From positions 1-33,167 of the forward strand of contig JAMCSX010000025.1 of assembly GCA_023379055.1 (NCBI GenBank): 33,167 nt of DNA, written 5' to 3'. The notes below the pieces were generated by a model that did no database searches, had not been told where the DNA came from, and saw only the letters and a program-made list of their open reading frames with translations. Position numbers and translations under genes: made by a program. This DNA is from Candidatus Martarchaeota archaeon (GTDB lineage Archaea; Micrarchaeota; Micrarchaeia; Micrarchaeales; CABMGC01). Shown here piece by piece: positions 9,375 to 17,890 of the stretch (the first letter of the stretch is position 1; every line of letters starts with the position of its first letter).

Positions 9375-10835
9375 ATGGGAATCCTAGATATCATCACGCG
9401 GGCAATACCCCATATAAAAAAGCCGGAGAAGCCGCTTACATTCAGGGACAAGCTCAAGTGGACCGCAATAATAATGACAGTGTACTTTATAATGTTCAGT
9501 ACTCCTGCATACGGGGTAAACCTGTCCACACTGAATGAGCCAGTGCTTCAGCTTATCAACATAATATTCGCCGCAAGGACAGGAACCCTGATAACTGTGG
9601 GAATAGGGCCCATAGTGCTCTCAAGCATAGTGCTTCAACTTATACAGGGCACTGGACTGATAAATCTTGACCTTTCAGATCCAGAGCAGAAAGGAAAGTT
9701 TCAGTCAATACAGAAGCTTTCGGCGATTGTAATAGCCCTTGCAGAGTCGGTAATATTCACAACTACGGGATATGTGCCTCTTGCAAGCCCCAGCTACTTT
9801 GGAATAGTAGTATTCCAGCTTGCAATAAGCGCAATAATAGTCATATACCTTGACGAGATGATGGTCAAGTACGGCCTTACTTCCGGAATAAACCTGTTCA
9901 TAGCTGGGGGCGTCGCATATTCCGTAATAGCCGGAACCGTGAGCATACTGATACCTGACGCAATGGGCGCAATCGCCGCAGGAGGTGCATCTGCATTGCC
10001 CAACGCTATTCTTGCATTCGGCCCACTTTTCTTTGCGATAATAGTGATGCTAATAAGCATATACGCGTACGACATAAAGGTTGAGATACCGCTTGCCTTC
10101 AGTCAGCTCAGAGGGGTTGGGGGAAGGCTGCCGATACCCTTCCTCTATGTCAGCGTGCTTCCGGTAATACTTGCAACGTCCCTTACAATATCAATGAGTG
10201 TCTGGTTCTCATTCCTTGCGCATGCTACCGGACCGCTTGCATCGCTGGCGCATTTCATAGCATACTACCAGGTGACCCCAACACCGACTGGCGGCACGTC
10301 AAGCAACCTTGTCGGAGGTGTACTGTACCTGATATCCCCGAATTTTCCCCTTCCATATTCATCCCCGTACGGAATAGGTGGATATCCCCAATACGTCTCT
10401 TTTCTGCTTACCAGCACCAGCTCATTATACCTTCCGTGGGGCGGAGTCCTATTTGTCCCAGAATGGATCCATATAATAACATATACTCTCATGCTGATAC
10501 TTCTCTGCATAATATTTGGGAAGTTCTGGGTCGAGATGACTGGGCAGAGTCCAAAGCACGTCGCGAACCAGCTCCAGGAAATAGGGTGGCAGGTTCCTGG
10601 ATTCAGGAGGGATCCAAGGATAACCGAGAATATATTGAACAAATACATCCCCTCAATAACCGTGCTGGGAAGCATATTCGTGGCACTTCTCGCTGCGCTT
10701 GCTACGCTTACCGGTGCAATAGGCTCGGGCATGGGAATACTGCTTACGGTTGGGATCATGTACATGCTCTACCAGCAGGTCGAGAGGGAGAACATGTTGG
10801 AGGGCATGCCAGGCCTTGATAGCTTCCTGTCATGA
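9375..10835 (+). CDS. secY: Preprotein translocase subunit SecY
   Basis: IGPIVLSSIVLQLIQGTGLINLDLSDPEQKGKFQSIQKLSAIVIALAES and multi-TM architecture typical of archaeal SecY; ATG follows the previous stop codon directly. Confidence 0.93.
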   Translation: MGILDIITRAIPHIKKPEKPLTFRDKLKWTAIIMTVYFIMFSTPAYGVNLSTLNEPVLQLINIIFAARTGTLITVGIGPIVLSSIVLQLIQGTGLINLDLSDPEQKGKFQSIQKLSAIVIALAESVIFTTTGYVPLASPSYFGIVVFQLAISAIIVIYLDEMMVKYGLTSGINLFIAGGVAYSVIAGTVSILIPDAMGAIAAGGASALPNAILAFGPLFFAIIVMLISIYAYDIKVEIPLAFSQLRGVGGRLPIPFLYVSVLPVILATSLTISMSVWFSFLAHATGPLASLAHFIAYYQVTPTPTGGTSSNLVGGVLYLISPNFPLPYSSPYGIGGYPQYVSFLLTSTSSLYLPWGGVLFVPEWIHIITYTLMLILLCIIFGKFWVEMTGQSPKHVANQLQEIGWQVPGFRRDPRITENILNKYIPSITVLGSIFVALLAALATLTGAIGSGMGILLTVGIMYMLYQQVERENMLEGMPGLDSFLS

Positions 10836-10890
10836 TGTGGATGCAGGAACGGGTCCTACTGGCACATTCTTGCAGATGCCTTGTAAATCC

Positions 10891-10945
10891 ATAGCGGGAA
10901 GCGTCCATCCTTCAGACGGGAGATGAAAGCGAATGCGGCAACAAA
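10891..10945 (+). mobile_element. Possible decayed IS200/IS605 end
   Basis: AGCGGGAAGCGTCCATCCTTCAGACGGGAGATGAAAGCGAATGCGG resembles both the left end at 10967 and the right end at 12295. Confidence 0.3.
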
Positions 10946-11047
10946 AGACATATAAGTTTTAACACCGTGAGCGGGAAATCCCACACCCTCTTCAGAGGGT
11001 TCCCTTCAGGGGTGGGATGAGAGCGAACCGCAGAAAAGTGTATAAAG

Positions 11048-12289
11048 ATGGATAACGATATAAAGGTCATGGAACTGGCAAGAGCCTATAAATTCAGAAT
11101 CTATCCTGATGCCACAAGGCAGGCAGAGATAGACGAAAGGCTGATCCTTGCACAACAGTTCTACAACAAGATTCTTGAGAAGTCAGTTGCATCCTACCAG
11201 AACGGAAAGACAAAGGTCTCGATGGCTCAGTTCAACAGGTTTGTCAAGGAGATAATCCAAGAAGACAAGAAATACCTGAAATTGTATTCGCAGACAAGAT
11301 GCGAGATAGAATACAGGCTCCTAAAGGCATACCAAAAATTCTTCAGGAGAGTCATGGAAGGAAGCAAGAAGGCAGGATTTCCAAGATTCAGGTCAAGAGA
11401 CAGGTACAAGTCAATAACATACCCGCAGGACAACGGTTCTTTCTCAATAAGGAGGGATAGACTACGGGTATCAAGGATAGGCACAATGCGAATCGAACTT
11501 CACAGAAAGATAGAAGGCATAATAAAGACGCTTGCGATAAAGAGGGAAGGAGGAAATTATTATGCGGTCTTCACCACAATAAATGACATCAAAGTTCCAG
11601 AAGTGAAGGACACAAATCCCGTAGGGATAGATGTGGGACTGAACTCGTTCGTTGCAATGTCGGACGGGACAAAGATAGAGAAGCCGAAGTTCGTGAAGAA
11701 GTCCGAAAAACATATTGCAAGATGGCAAAGGATTGTCGCAAGGAGGAAGAAAGGCTCAAATAGGAGGGAAATGGAAAAAGAAATGCTGTCAAAGAAATGG
11801 GAACACACAACGAACCAGTCCGACGATTTTGCACATAAGCTATCGGGCAAACTGGTAAATTCAGGATACACCTCATTTGCTGTGGAAGACCTGCATATCC
11901 AAAACATGGTAAAAAACCATCGTCTTGCGCAATCAATCCATAACGCTTCATGGAACAGGTTCATAAACATGCTTTCGTACAAGGCTGAAAGTGCTGGTAT
12001 GAAGGTAATAAGGGTGGATGCAAGAAACACCTCGAAGACATGCAGCGACTGCGGCAACATTCGGGATGTGCTGCTGTCGGAAAGGACATACACCTGCAAC
12101 AGATGTGGTATGCAGTTGGACAGGGACATAAACGCATCAATAAACATACTCAAAAGAGCTACCCTCGGACAGAGGGGAAGTCACGCTCAGGGAGATATGG
12201 CCTCTGCGATTCAACAGGAATCGAAAAGCCGCATCGAAGAACTGAGAACCGATAAAACACATCCTTTGCGGGATGCAGTGATTGCATGA
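11048..12289 (+). CDS. tnpB: TnpB, intact RuvC-type RNA-guided endonuclease
   Basis: RuvC-I VGIDVGLNSF, RuvC-II FAVEDL, zinc finger CSDCG...CNRCG, RuvC-III LDRDINASINI all present. Confidence 0.93.
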   Translation: MDNDIKVMELARAYKFRIYPDATRQAEIDERLILAQQFYNKILEKSVASYQNGKTKVSMAQFNRFVKEIIQEDKKYLKLYSQTRCEIEYRLLKAYQKFFRRVMEGSKKAGFPRFRSRDRYKSITYPQDNGSFSIRRDRLRVSRIGTMRIELHRKIEGIIKTLAIKREGGNYYAVFTTINDIKVPEVKDTNPVGIDVGLNSFVAMSDGTKIEKPKFVKKSEKHIARWQRIVARRKKGSNRREMEKEMLSKKWEHTTNQSDDFAHKLSGKLVNSGYTSFAVEDLHIQNMVKNHRLAQSIHNASWNRFINMLSYKAESAGMKVIRVDARNTSKTCSDCGNIRDVLLSERTYTCNRCGMQLDRDINASINILKRATLGQRGSHAQGDMASAIQQESKSRIEELRTDKTHPLRDAVIA

Positions 12290-12333
12290 CGCGGAGGAAG
12301 CCCACGCCGTTTACGGGTGGGAGGATGTCATCC
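12150..12333 (+). ncRNA. Predicted omegaRNA/reRNA region (tnpB 3' end plus right-end hairpins)
   Basis: By analogy to TnpB systems the guide RNA scaffold spans the tnpB 3' end and element right end; hairpins CCCAC-G-CCG/TTTA/CGG-GTGGG (12301-12321) and GGAT-GTC-ATCC (12323-12333). Boundaries not determined. Confidence 0.45.
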
Positions 12334-12361
12334 GTTTGAATCTTGGTATATCTAAAAGTGA

Positions 12362-13090
12362 TTGGGCATGTATGCAGGCAAGTCAGAGGTTGTTGGCGGA
12401 TTAAGATCCTTGTTAAGGGACGCTTATAAATCAGGTACAAGCGTAAGAGTGGCAATAGACATAGACCATACGCTTGCAGTGATTGCACCCCTTATGCTTG
12501 CAGCTTTCAACAGAGATCACGGAACCAGCTTTACTGCTGACGATCATGCAGATTATGAATTCAGGAGCATAGGCTCTAATTACGAAGAGATGATGCCGTA
12601 CTACACGGAGGTATGGAAAAGTCAGTACAAGCAGATACCGTTCTCAGGCAATGTCGGTCAGATAAAGGAGCTTACCAAATACTACGAAGTCAACATTCTT
12701 ACGGCAAGAAGCCAGAACAATGAAGGTCCAACAGGAGGGACTGTAGACGCTATGCACGACTGGCTCAGAATCAATGGGCTTGGAGACATACACGTAGAGA
12801 TATGTGACCGTATGAAGAGCAAGGTAGCGGATTTTGACTATCATGTATACATAGACGACTCTCCTGTACTGGCAAAAGAGATAGAAAGCACCGAAGGCAG
12901 GTTCATGTTTCTGGTAAGTCACAGATACAATGAACATATAGCCAACGGTCCGAGGGTATTGCACGTTGCAAAATCTGAAGTCGCCACCAATGCACTTCTA
13001 GACATCGCCAGAAAGGAGATTGCAGCGGCCAGAAAATCAGATAATCTTGATAAGCTCCAACACGCCAGCAAACCCCTATCTTTGAGATAG
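12362..13090 (+). CDS. 5'(3')-deoxyribonucleotidase (NT5C-type HAD family)
   Basis: HAD motifs VAIDIDHTLAV, LTARSQ, YHVYIDDSP; overall pattern of cytosolic NT5C proteins. Confidence 0.75.
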   Translation: MGMYAGKSEVVGGLRSLLRDAYKSGTSVRVAIDIDHTLAVIAPLMLAAFNRDHGTSFTADDHADYEFRSIGSNYEEMMPYYTEVWKSQYKQIPFSGNVGQIKELTKYYEVNILTARSQNNEGPTGGTVDAMHDWLRINGLGDIHVEICDRMKSKVADFDYHVYIDDSPVLAKEIESTEGRFMFLVSHRYNEHIANGPRVLHVAKSEVATNALLDIARKEIAAARKSDNLDKLQHASKPLSLR

Positions 13091-13140
13091 GAGTAAAGGC
13101 ATGCAAGAAAGTATATAAAAATGAAAAACAAAGGGGAAAC

Positions 13141-13482
13141 ATGGAAACTATGTGTTTCTATAAATTCAGGATATACCCTGCCAAGAAAAGTCAGATAACC
13201 ATAGACAATTCCATATCAATTTCTCAAAGACTCTACAACAAACTTCTCGAAAAAACGATAGAAGTGCACAAATCATGCCCTACCTCAAAAATATCCCAGA
13301 AAATCATTAACCAGGTGGAAAAGATAACCAGCAAAGATGTAAAAACCCTGTTCCCCGTTCACTATCCCACCAATAGCCATGTCTCAGAGTACGAAACAAA
13401 AGTAATCAGGGTTGCAGATGTAAATCACGCCACGGTCCCGCTTACCCATGCTGCAAAAACCAAGGGGATAAAAGGTGTATAA
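13141..13482 (+). pseudogene. N-terminal TnpB fragment (different subfamily)
   Basis: YKFRIYPAKKSQITIDNSISISQRLYNKLLEKTIEVHK matches the TnpB N-terminal pattern; no RuvC or zinc-finger part remains. Confidence 0.65.
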
Positions 13483-13485
13483 CAT

Positions 13486-14103
13486 ATGCCAAAAATCGGA
13501 AAGATCGTAGTTATAATCGGTCCCATGTTTGCTGGAAAGACGACACGGCTTCTGAAGGAGATACAGAAGGCGCGAAAGGGAAGTAGGAAGGCAGTGTTAT
13601 TCAAGTCTGGCATAGATAACAGGTACGGCGAGTCCGAGGTAGTGACACATGATGGTGCAAGGCTCCCAGCGATGGTACTTCCTGATGGCGAGCGGTGCAT
13701 ATCTGTGCTCAGGAAGGCTGCAAAAGAATACGACATAATAGGAATAGACGAAGGCCAGTTCTGGGACAATACTGACGGTCTTGTAGAAGAGCTAAATAGG
13801 CTTGCCTCAAACTCAAAGTCGATATATATATCCATGCTGAACTCAAAGGCGGTATATATACCCATGCTGAACAGGAAGCTCAAAGGCGAACTTTTTGATA
13901 TAGGGTATGAATTGCTAGCATGCGCCGACCATATATACACACTTCGGTCAAAGTGCTGGAAGTGCGGAAGGAAGGCATCATTCACACAGAGGATCACTCC
14001 GTGGCCAAAGAGCAATAACATGGCAGATTTTGTAGGCGGTGCAAAAGACTACCAGCCAATATGCAGTACATGCCTTTCAAAGATCGATAATCCAGGGCTC
14101 TGA
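13486..14103 (+). CDS. tdk: Thymidine kinase (type II)
   Basis: P-loop GPMFAGKTTRLL, IGIDEGQFW, zinc ribbon CWKCG...CSTCL, ASFTQR; contains an internal 30-bp tandem duplication. Confidence 0.9.
   Translation: MPKIGKIVVIIGPMFAGKTTRLLKEIQKARKGSRKAVLFKSGIDNRYGESEVVTHDGARLPAMVLPDGERCISVLRKAAKEYDIIGIDEGQFWDNTDGLVEELNRLASNSKSIYISMLNSKAVYIPMLNRKLKGELFDIGYELLACADHIYTLRSKCWKCGRKASFTQRITPWPKSNNMADFVGGAKDYQPICSTCLSKIDNPGL
13810..13869 (+). repeat. 30-bp tandem duplication inside thymidine kinase
   Basis: aactcaaagtcgatatatatatccatgctg / aactcaaaggcggtatatatacccatgctg, 27 of 30 identical, in frame (NSKSIYISML/NSKAVYIPML). Confidence 0.95.
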
Positions 14104-14111
14104 TCAGATCC

Positions 14112-14276
14112 TTACTCTCGGCTTTTTTTTGTTCCAGAATGCATTGCTGTCGCCTTCAATGCATCATGAATAGACGTTTCCAAAATTCCAACCATTTTTG
14201 CAGCCTTGATCTCTGCAGGATTCAGCAGGTCTCCATTTCTCTCTGGATCAGAATCATGCCTTCTATGCCTTTTGTA
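14112..14276 (-). pseudogene. C-terminal remnant of an unknown ORF, 5' part replaced by duplicated HAM1 segment
   Basis: Minus frame ...GLYKRHRRHDSDPERNGDLLNPAEIKAAKMVGILETSIHDALKATAMHSGTKKSRE*; upstream of it the frame continues only antisense through the repeat. Confidence 0.35.
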
Positions 14277-14530
14277 CAAGCCCATTATTTTCACAACAGA
14301 GACCAGGGGAAAAATCGCAAGGGCGGCATCTGGAGGCAGGAAAATGGGGTGGGCAATAGAGCAATTCTTCATACCCTCTGGATTCGACAAGACTCTTGCG
14401 CAGCTTGACGATAGTGAATATAATTCTTTTTGGCAGGATTTCAAAAAGAGCCTGCACTACTCACAATTAGGTGCATACCTTTCACCAGTGAATGATCACA
14501 AGCGGGCATGACGGGATTTGAACCCGCAAC
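14277..14530 (+). repeat. Direct repeat copy A: HAM1 C-terminal coding fragment plus tRNA-Arg 3' end
   Basis: 254 bp aligned to 18451-18704 with 3 mismatches by eye, same orientation. Confidence 0.95.
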
Positions 14531-14635
14531 TCCATAGGAGAACTCGACGAAGTCTGATGGTCTTTTCTAATCACGGATCGTTTAACGATTGAATCGCATT
14601 GTTATGAGTCTGCCGTGTAGAGCTTTTATGTAGTA

Positions 14636-17038
14636 TTATCGATATACCATAAACCTCTTCAGCGCAGCCACTTTTACGAAGTCGTTTATCAGCATGAAAG
14701 CCGCGCCGAGCACGAAGATAAGCACTATTGGCACTATCCCTATACTTGCCACGAATATGCCAAAATATGATAGGCTCACGCCTATGGCAATGCCAAGCAC
14801 AGATGAGAGTATGAGCTTTGTACTGGGCCTAGATCTCCAGAAGTGTCTCTTCTCCCTAAGACTGAAAACTGCAAACTGGTCGGTCACATTAAATATAAGG
14901 AAAGCAAATGTCTGGAACTGCACTATGCTGAGACCGAGTACGTAGAGACCCAAAGGCACGAATGCGAGTGCCTCAACCATAAGAAGAATACCAATAACGC
15001 CGGAAATTTTCATTATGGGTTTTATATTCCACGAATCTGGCTTTCCTGAATAGTCGGCATTATCTGTGGAGATTGCTATGTTAACTATATCATTTGTGAA
15101 TATCAATAGGATGAGCAGGAACGGGGTGATGGGCATGAACTTTAAGGCTATGAAGGTTATGGCTACAAAACCCACTATCTGGAAGACCTTTGCCACCTTG
15201 ACAAGGGTATATGTTATCATTCTTGCAAAGATCCTCCTGCTTTCCTTGACTGCGTCCACTATCACTTCGAGCCCATTCTTAGTGAGGACAAGGGCCGCAG
15301 AGCTCTTCGCCACATCGGTTGCATTTGCCACTGCTATGCCTACCTCTGCTTCCTTCAACGCAGGAGCATCGTTTACTCCGTCGCCCGTCATGCCCACAAC
15401 ATAGCCCGCAGATTGCAGCGCCTTGACTATCCTGTATTTGTCCTCGGGGTAGACTCCTGCAAATCCCTCAGCAGTTATTATTCGTTTATCGGATCCCTTA
15501 CTCTTACCCCCAAGCATTAGTATATTCTTGCCAAGTCCGACTTCACCGGCAATCTCCTTTGCCACAGGCAGGCTGTCCCCTGTTATCATCTTAACAGAGA
15601 TGCCGAGTTCGTTAAGCTCTCCCATAAGGTGCTTGGCCTCGGGCCTGGGAGGGTCGTAAAGTGCGACAATGCCCATCATCTTCCATGCGCCTGCACCGTT
15701 TCGCATAGCCACTGCAAGAGACCGCAGACCACGGTCTGCAAGGTTGTTGACAGTAGCGTTAATCTTCTTCCTCTGCTCCGGGCTTAACTGTACAAGCTTC
15801 ATTACCGCCCATGCGGCACCTTTGGTAACTTCGTATTTCCTGCCGTCCCCTATAGCTGCCTGCGTCCTCTTGGTAGACGGATTGAATGGGCTGAAAGAGA
15901 GTTGCCTGCCTGTCTTGATATGCAATGCGGAGGCATATGACAGCACGGCAGTATCTATTGGATCATTGTCTTCCTGCCGCGAAGCCTCTGCGGCGTATTT
16001 CAATACAGTCTTCTCATCGCTCCAGTAAGGTATGATCTCCTTCAGGGTTATTGCATTTTGGGTGAGAGTGCCAGTCTTGTCTGTGCACAATATCTCCATA
16101 GTAGATGTATCTTCTATCGCTTCCAGCCTTGTAACAAGAACGGATTCCTTTGCCATCTTCTCGGTTCCTAACGCCATGGAGGCAGTAAATGCTGCAGAGA
16201 GGGCCACAGGAACAGACGCCACAAGTATAACTAGCAGGAATGGAAGCAGTATGCTTATGCTCAGCCCTACCACAAGCGTCCCGTATAATAACATTATGAG
16301 AACTATTACAGAATCTGCAGCTACAAGATACTTGACAATTCCCAGTATCGCACCCTCGAGGTGCGATCTCGGCTCGGCCACCTGAACAAGCTTCTCCGTC
16401 ATCCCATATTTTGTATCATATCCGGTTCCCGTTACAATGCATGTTGCCTCTCCGCGCTTTGCCACGGAGCCCTGATATACCCTATCTCCTTCCTTCTTTT
16501 CAGCAAGGAAGGACTCGCCGCTTATCACAGATTCGTCCATCTCGAGAAGCTCGCATTCAAGCACTTTTGCATCTGCAGGTATTATGTCTCCAAGCCTTAT
16601 CCTGATCACATCCCCTGGTACAAGCATCCTTGCAGGCAGCACTTTCCATTCACCATCACGTAGCGCCCTTGCCGTTGAGGCAAGCATGCTGCTAAGCGTT
16701 TCGACTGACTTGTCGGCTCTGTACTCCTCAAGAAAACCTACAACCGCATTGAAAATAAGAAGCGCCATTATTATATAGAAGTCTGCAGGTTTACCTGTTA
16801 TTAATGATATTATCGCTACAATCCAGAGCAGCACCTGCACAGGTCCGTAAAACTTCCTAACAAACAGGAGAAGCGGGTTCTTCTTCTTCGCTTTTATCTC
16901 GTTGTATCCGTATTTCTCTACAAGCCTCTTGGCTTCTCCAGAAGTCAGACCTGCATGCTTACTGTTTGATCTGGCTTCCTGTTTTCCATGTCTCATGAAT
17001 ACCCTTTGCAATAAAGCATATAAAAAAGCATTTACCAA
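14636..17038 (-). CDS. P-type plasma-membrane H+-ATPase (PMA1-like)
   Basis: SGESFLAEKKEGD, CTDKTGTLTQN, MTGDGVNDAPALKEAEVGIAV motifs; 800 aa. Confidence 0.92.
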   Translation of the reverse strand: MVNAFLYALLQRVFMRHGKQEARSNSKHAGLTSGEAKRLVEKYGYNEIKAKKKNPLLLFVRKFYGPVQVLLWIVAIISLITGKPADFYIIMALLIFNAVVGFLEEYRADKSVETLSSMLASTARALRDGEWKVLPARMLVPGDVIRIRLGDIIPADAKVLECELLEMDESVISGESFLAEKKEGDRVYQGSVAKRGEATCIVTGTGYDTKYGMTEKLVQVAEPRSHLEGAILGIVKYLVAADSVIVLIMLLYGTLVVGLSISILLPFLLVILVASVPVALSAAFTASMALGTEKMAKESVLVTRLEAIEDTSTMEILCTDKTGTLTQNAITLKEIIPYWSDEKTVLKYAAEASRQEDNDPIDTAVLSYASALHIKTGRQLSFSPFNPSTKRTQAAIGDGRKYEVTKGAAWAVMKLVQLSPEQRKKINATVNNLADRGLRSLAVAMRNGAGAWKMMGIVALYDPPRPEAKHLMGELNELGISVKMITGDSLPVAKEIAGEVGLGKNILMLGGKSKGSDKRIITAEGFAGVYPEDKYRIVKALQSAGYVVGMTGDGVNDAPALKEAEVGIAVANATDVAKSSAALVLTKNGLEVIVDAVKESRRIFARMITYTLVKVAKVFQIVGFVAITFIALKFMPITPFLLILLIFTNDIVNIAISTDNADYSGKPDSWNIKPIMKISGVIGILLMVEALAFVPLGLYVLGLSIVQFQTFAFLIFNVTDQFAVFSLREKRHFWRSRPSTKLILSSVLGIAIGVSLSYFGIFVASIGIVPIVLIFVLGAAFMLINDFVKVAALKRFMVYR

Positions 17039-17065
17039 GAGGAAGAATAACCCAGAGGATTAACA

Positions 17066-17190
17066 ACGTGAGCTGGAAATCCCACGCCATTCATGGGCGG
17101 GATGAGAGCGAACCGCAGAAAAGTGTATAAAGATGGATAACGACATGAAGGTCATGGAACTGACAAGAGCCTACAAATTCAGAATAACCA
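17066..17190 (+). mobile_element. 5' relic of the TnpB family (left end plus first ~18 codons)
   Basis: GTGAGCTGGAAATCCCACGCC...ATGGATAACGACATGAAGGTCATGGAACTGACAAGAGCCTACAAATTCAGAAT, then similarity to tnpB ends abruptly. Confidence 0.85.
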
Positions 17191-17890
17191 AGAGCTTTCC
17201 CCCGACTTCGTCGGGGTGCAACAGTCTAGTCCTGCAACAAACAAAAGTCTTCACTTCTAGATTCCTCTGACGGCGAGTGGGCGCGGATTCTACGCACCCG
17301 GATTTTTCGCCGCCGAAGTGTCAATATGGTTAGCGTAGCGTATGCAAAGAATAAAAAGGAATTGGCTTGGGTATACAATTTTCAACACGTTGTGTTGGTA
17401 TCAAAATGTCGATTCAAGGTCTTCAAGAACCCGAAGACGCAAAGAGTTGTGATGGATGCGTTCCGAGAGGTAGAAATGCAATTCAATATACGCATAAAGG
17501 AACTTTCCTTCGGAGACGACTACGCCCACGTTCACATGGAAGTGAATGTGCCAAGAAACCTTTCAATGCAGCAAGTGGAACAGATCCTGAAATCACATTC
17601 AGCGTCAAAAGTCTTCAAAGAAATGCCGAACTTCATAAAGAGATATCCGAGAGGGAGTTTCTGGGGAGGCCAACCATCAGGAACCCGTGTTGGGTCTGTC
17701 GGAGAGAACATAATAAAGAATTACATCCGCCGACAGGATGTCTCATACGAACCATTCCTGCCAGACAGGGATGAAGGGAAACAAATGAAACTGTGGTTCA
17801 ACTGAAACTATAATCGTCGGGCGAGATACCGCTAGCTTGCTGCGGAGCGAGCCCGACGTGCTTGGGGTTCAAAAGGGGCGAAGTCCCTTA
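17191..17890 (+). mobile_element. IS200-type element
   Basis: Subterminal hairpins CCCCGACTTCGTCGGGG (17200-17216) and CGTCGGGC...GCCCGACG (17815-17858) flank tnpA. Exact ends uncertain. Confidence 0.65.
17326..17805 (+). CDS. tnpA: TnpA, IS200/IS605 Y1 (HUH) transposase
   Basis: HVVLVSKCRFKVF, HUH motif AHVHMEV, VGENIIKNYIRRQ catalytic tyrosine region. Confidence 0.93.
   Translation: MVSVAYAKNKKELAWVYNFQHVVLVSKCRFKVFKNPKTQRVVMDAFREVEMQFNIRIKELSFGDDYAHVHMEVNVPRNLSMQQVEQILKSHSASKVFKEMPNFIKRYPRGSFWGGQPSGTRVGSVGENIIKNYIRRQDVSYEPFLPDRDEGKQMKLWFN

Larger units (their letters stand above)
10967..12333 (+). mobile_element. TnpB-only IS200/IS605-family element (no tnpA)
   Basis: Conserved left end GTGAGCGGGAAATCCCAC...GTGGGATGAGAGCGAACCGCAG, intact tnpB, right-end hairpin GGAAGCCCACGCCGTTTACGGGTGGGAGGATGTC. 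Exact right boundary uncertain. Confidence 0.8.

Noticed and set aside
14112-14444. 110-aa minus-strand ORF taken as a full gene
   Set aside because: Its N-terminal half is antisense to the duplicated HAM1 segment and recurs at 18253-18618; only the C-terminal part could be a genuine remnant.
14535-14635. Intron-containing tRNA-Met suggested by CAGACTCATAAC on the minus strand
   Set aside because: No pairing 3' anticodon stem (TCTG) before the T-arm, no D-arm and no 5' acceptor strand complementary to CATGCCC; likely chance.
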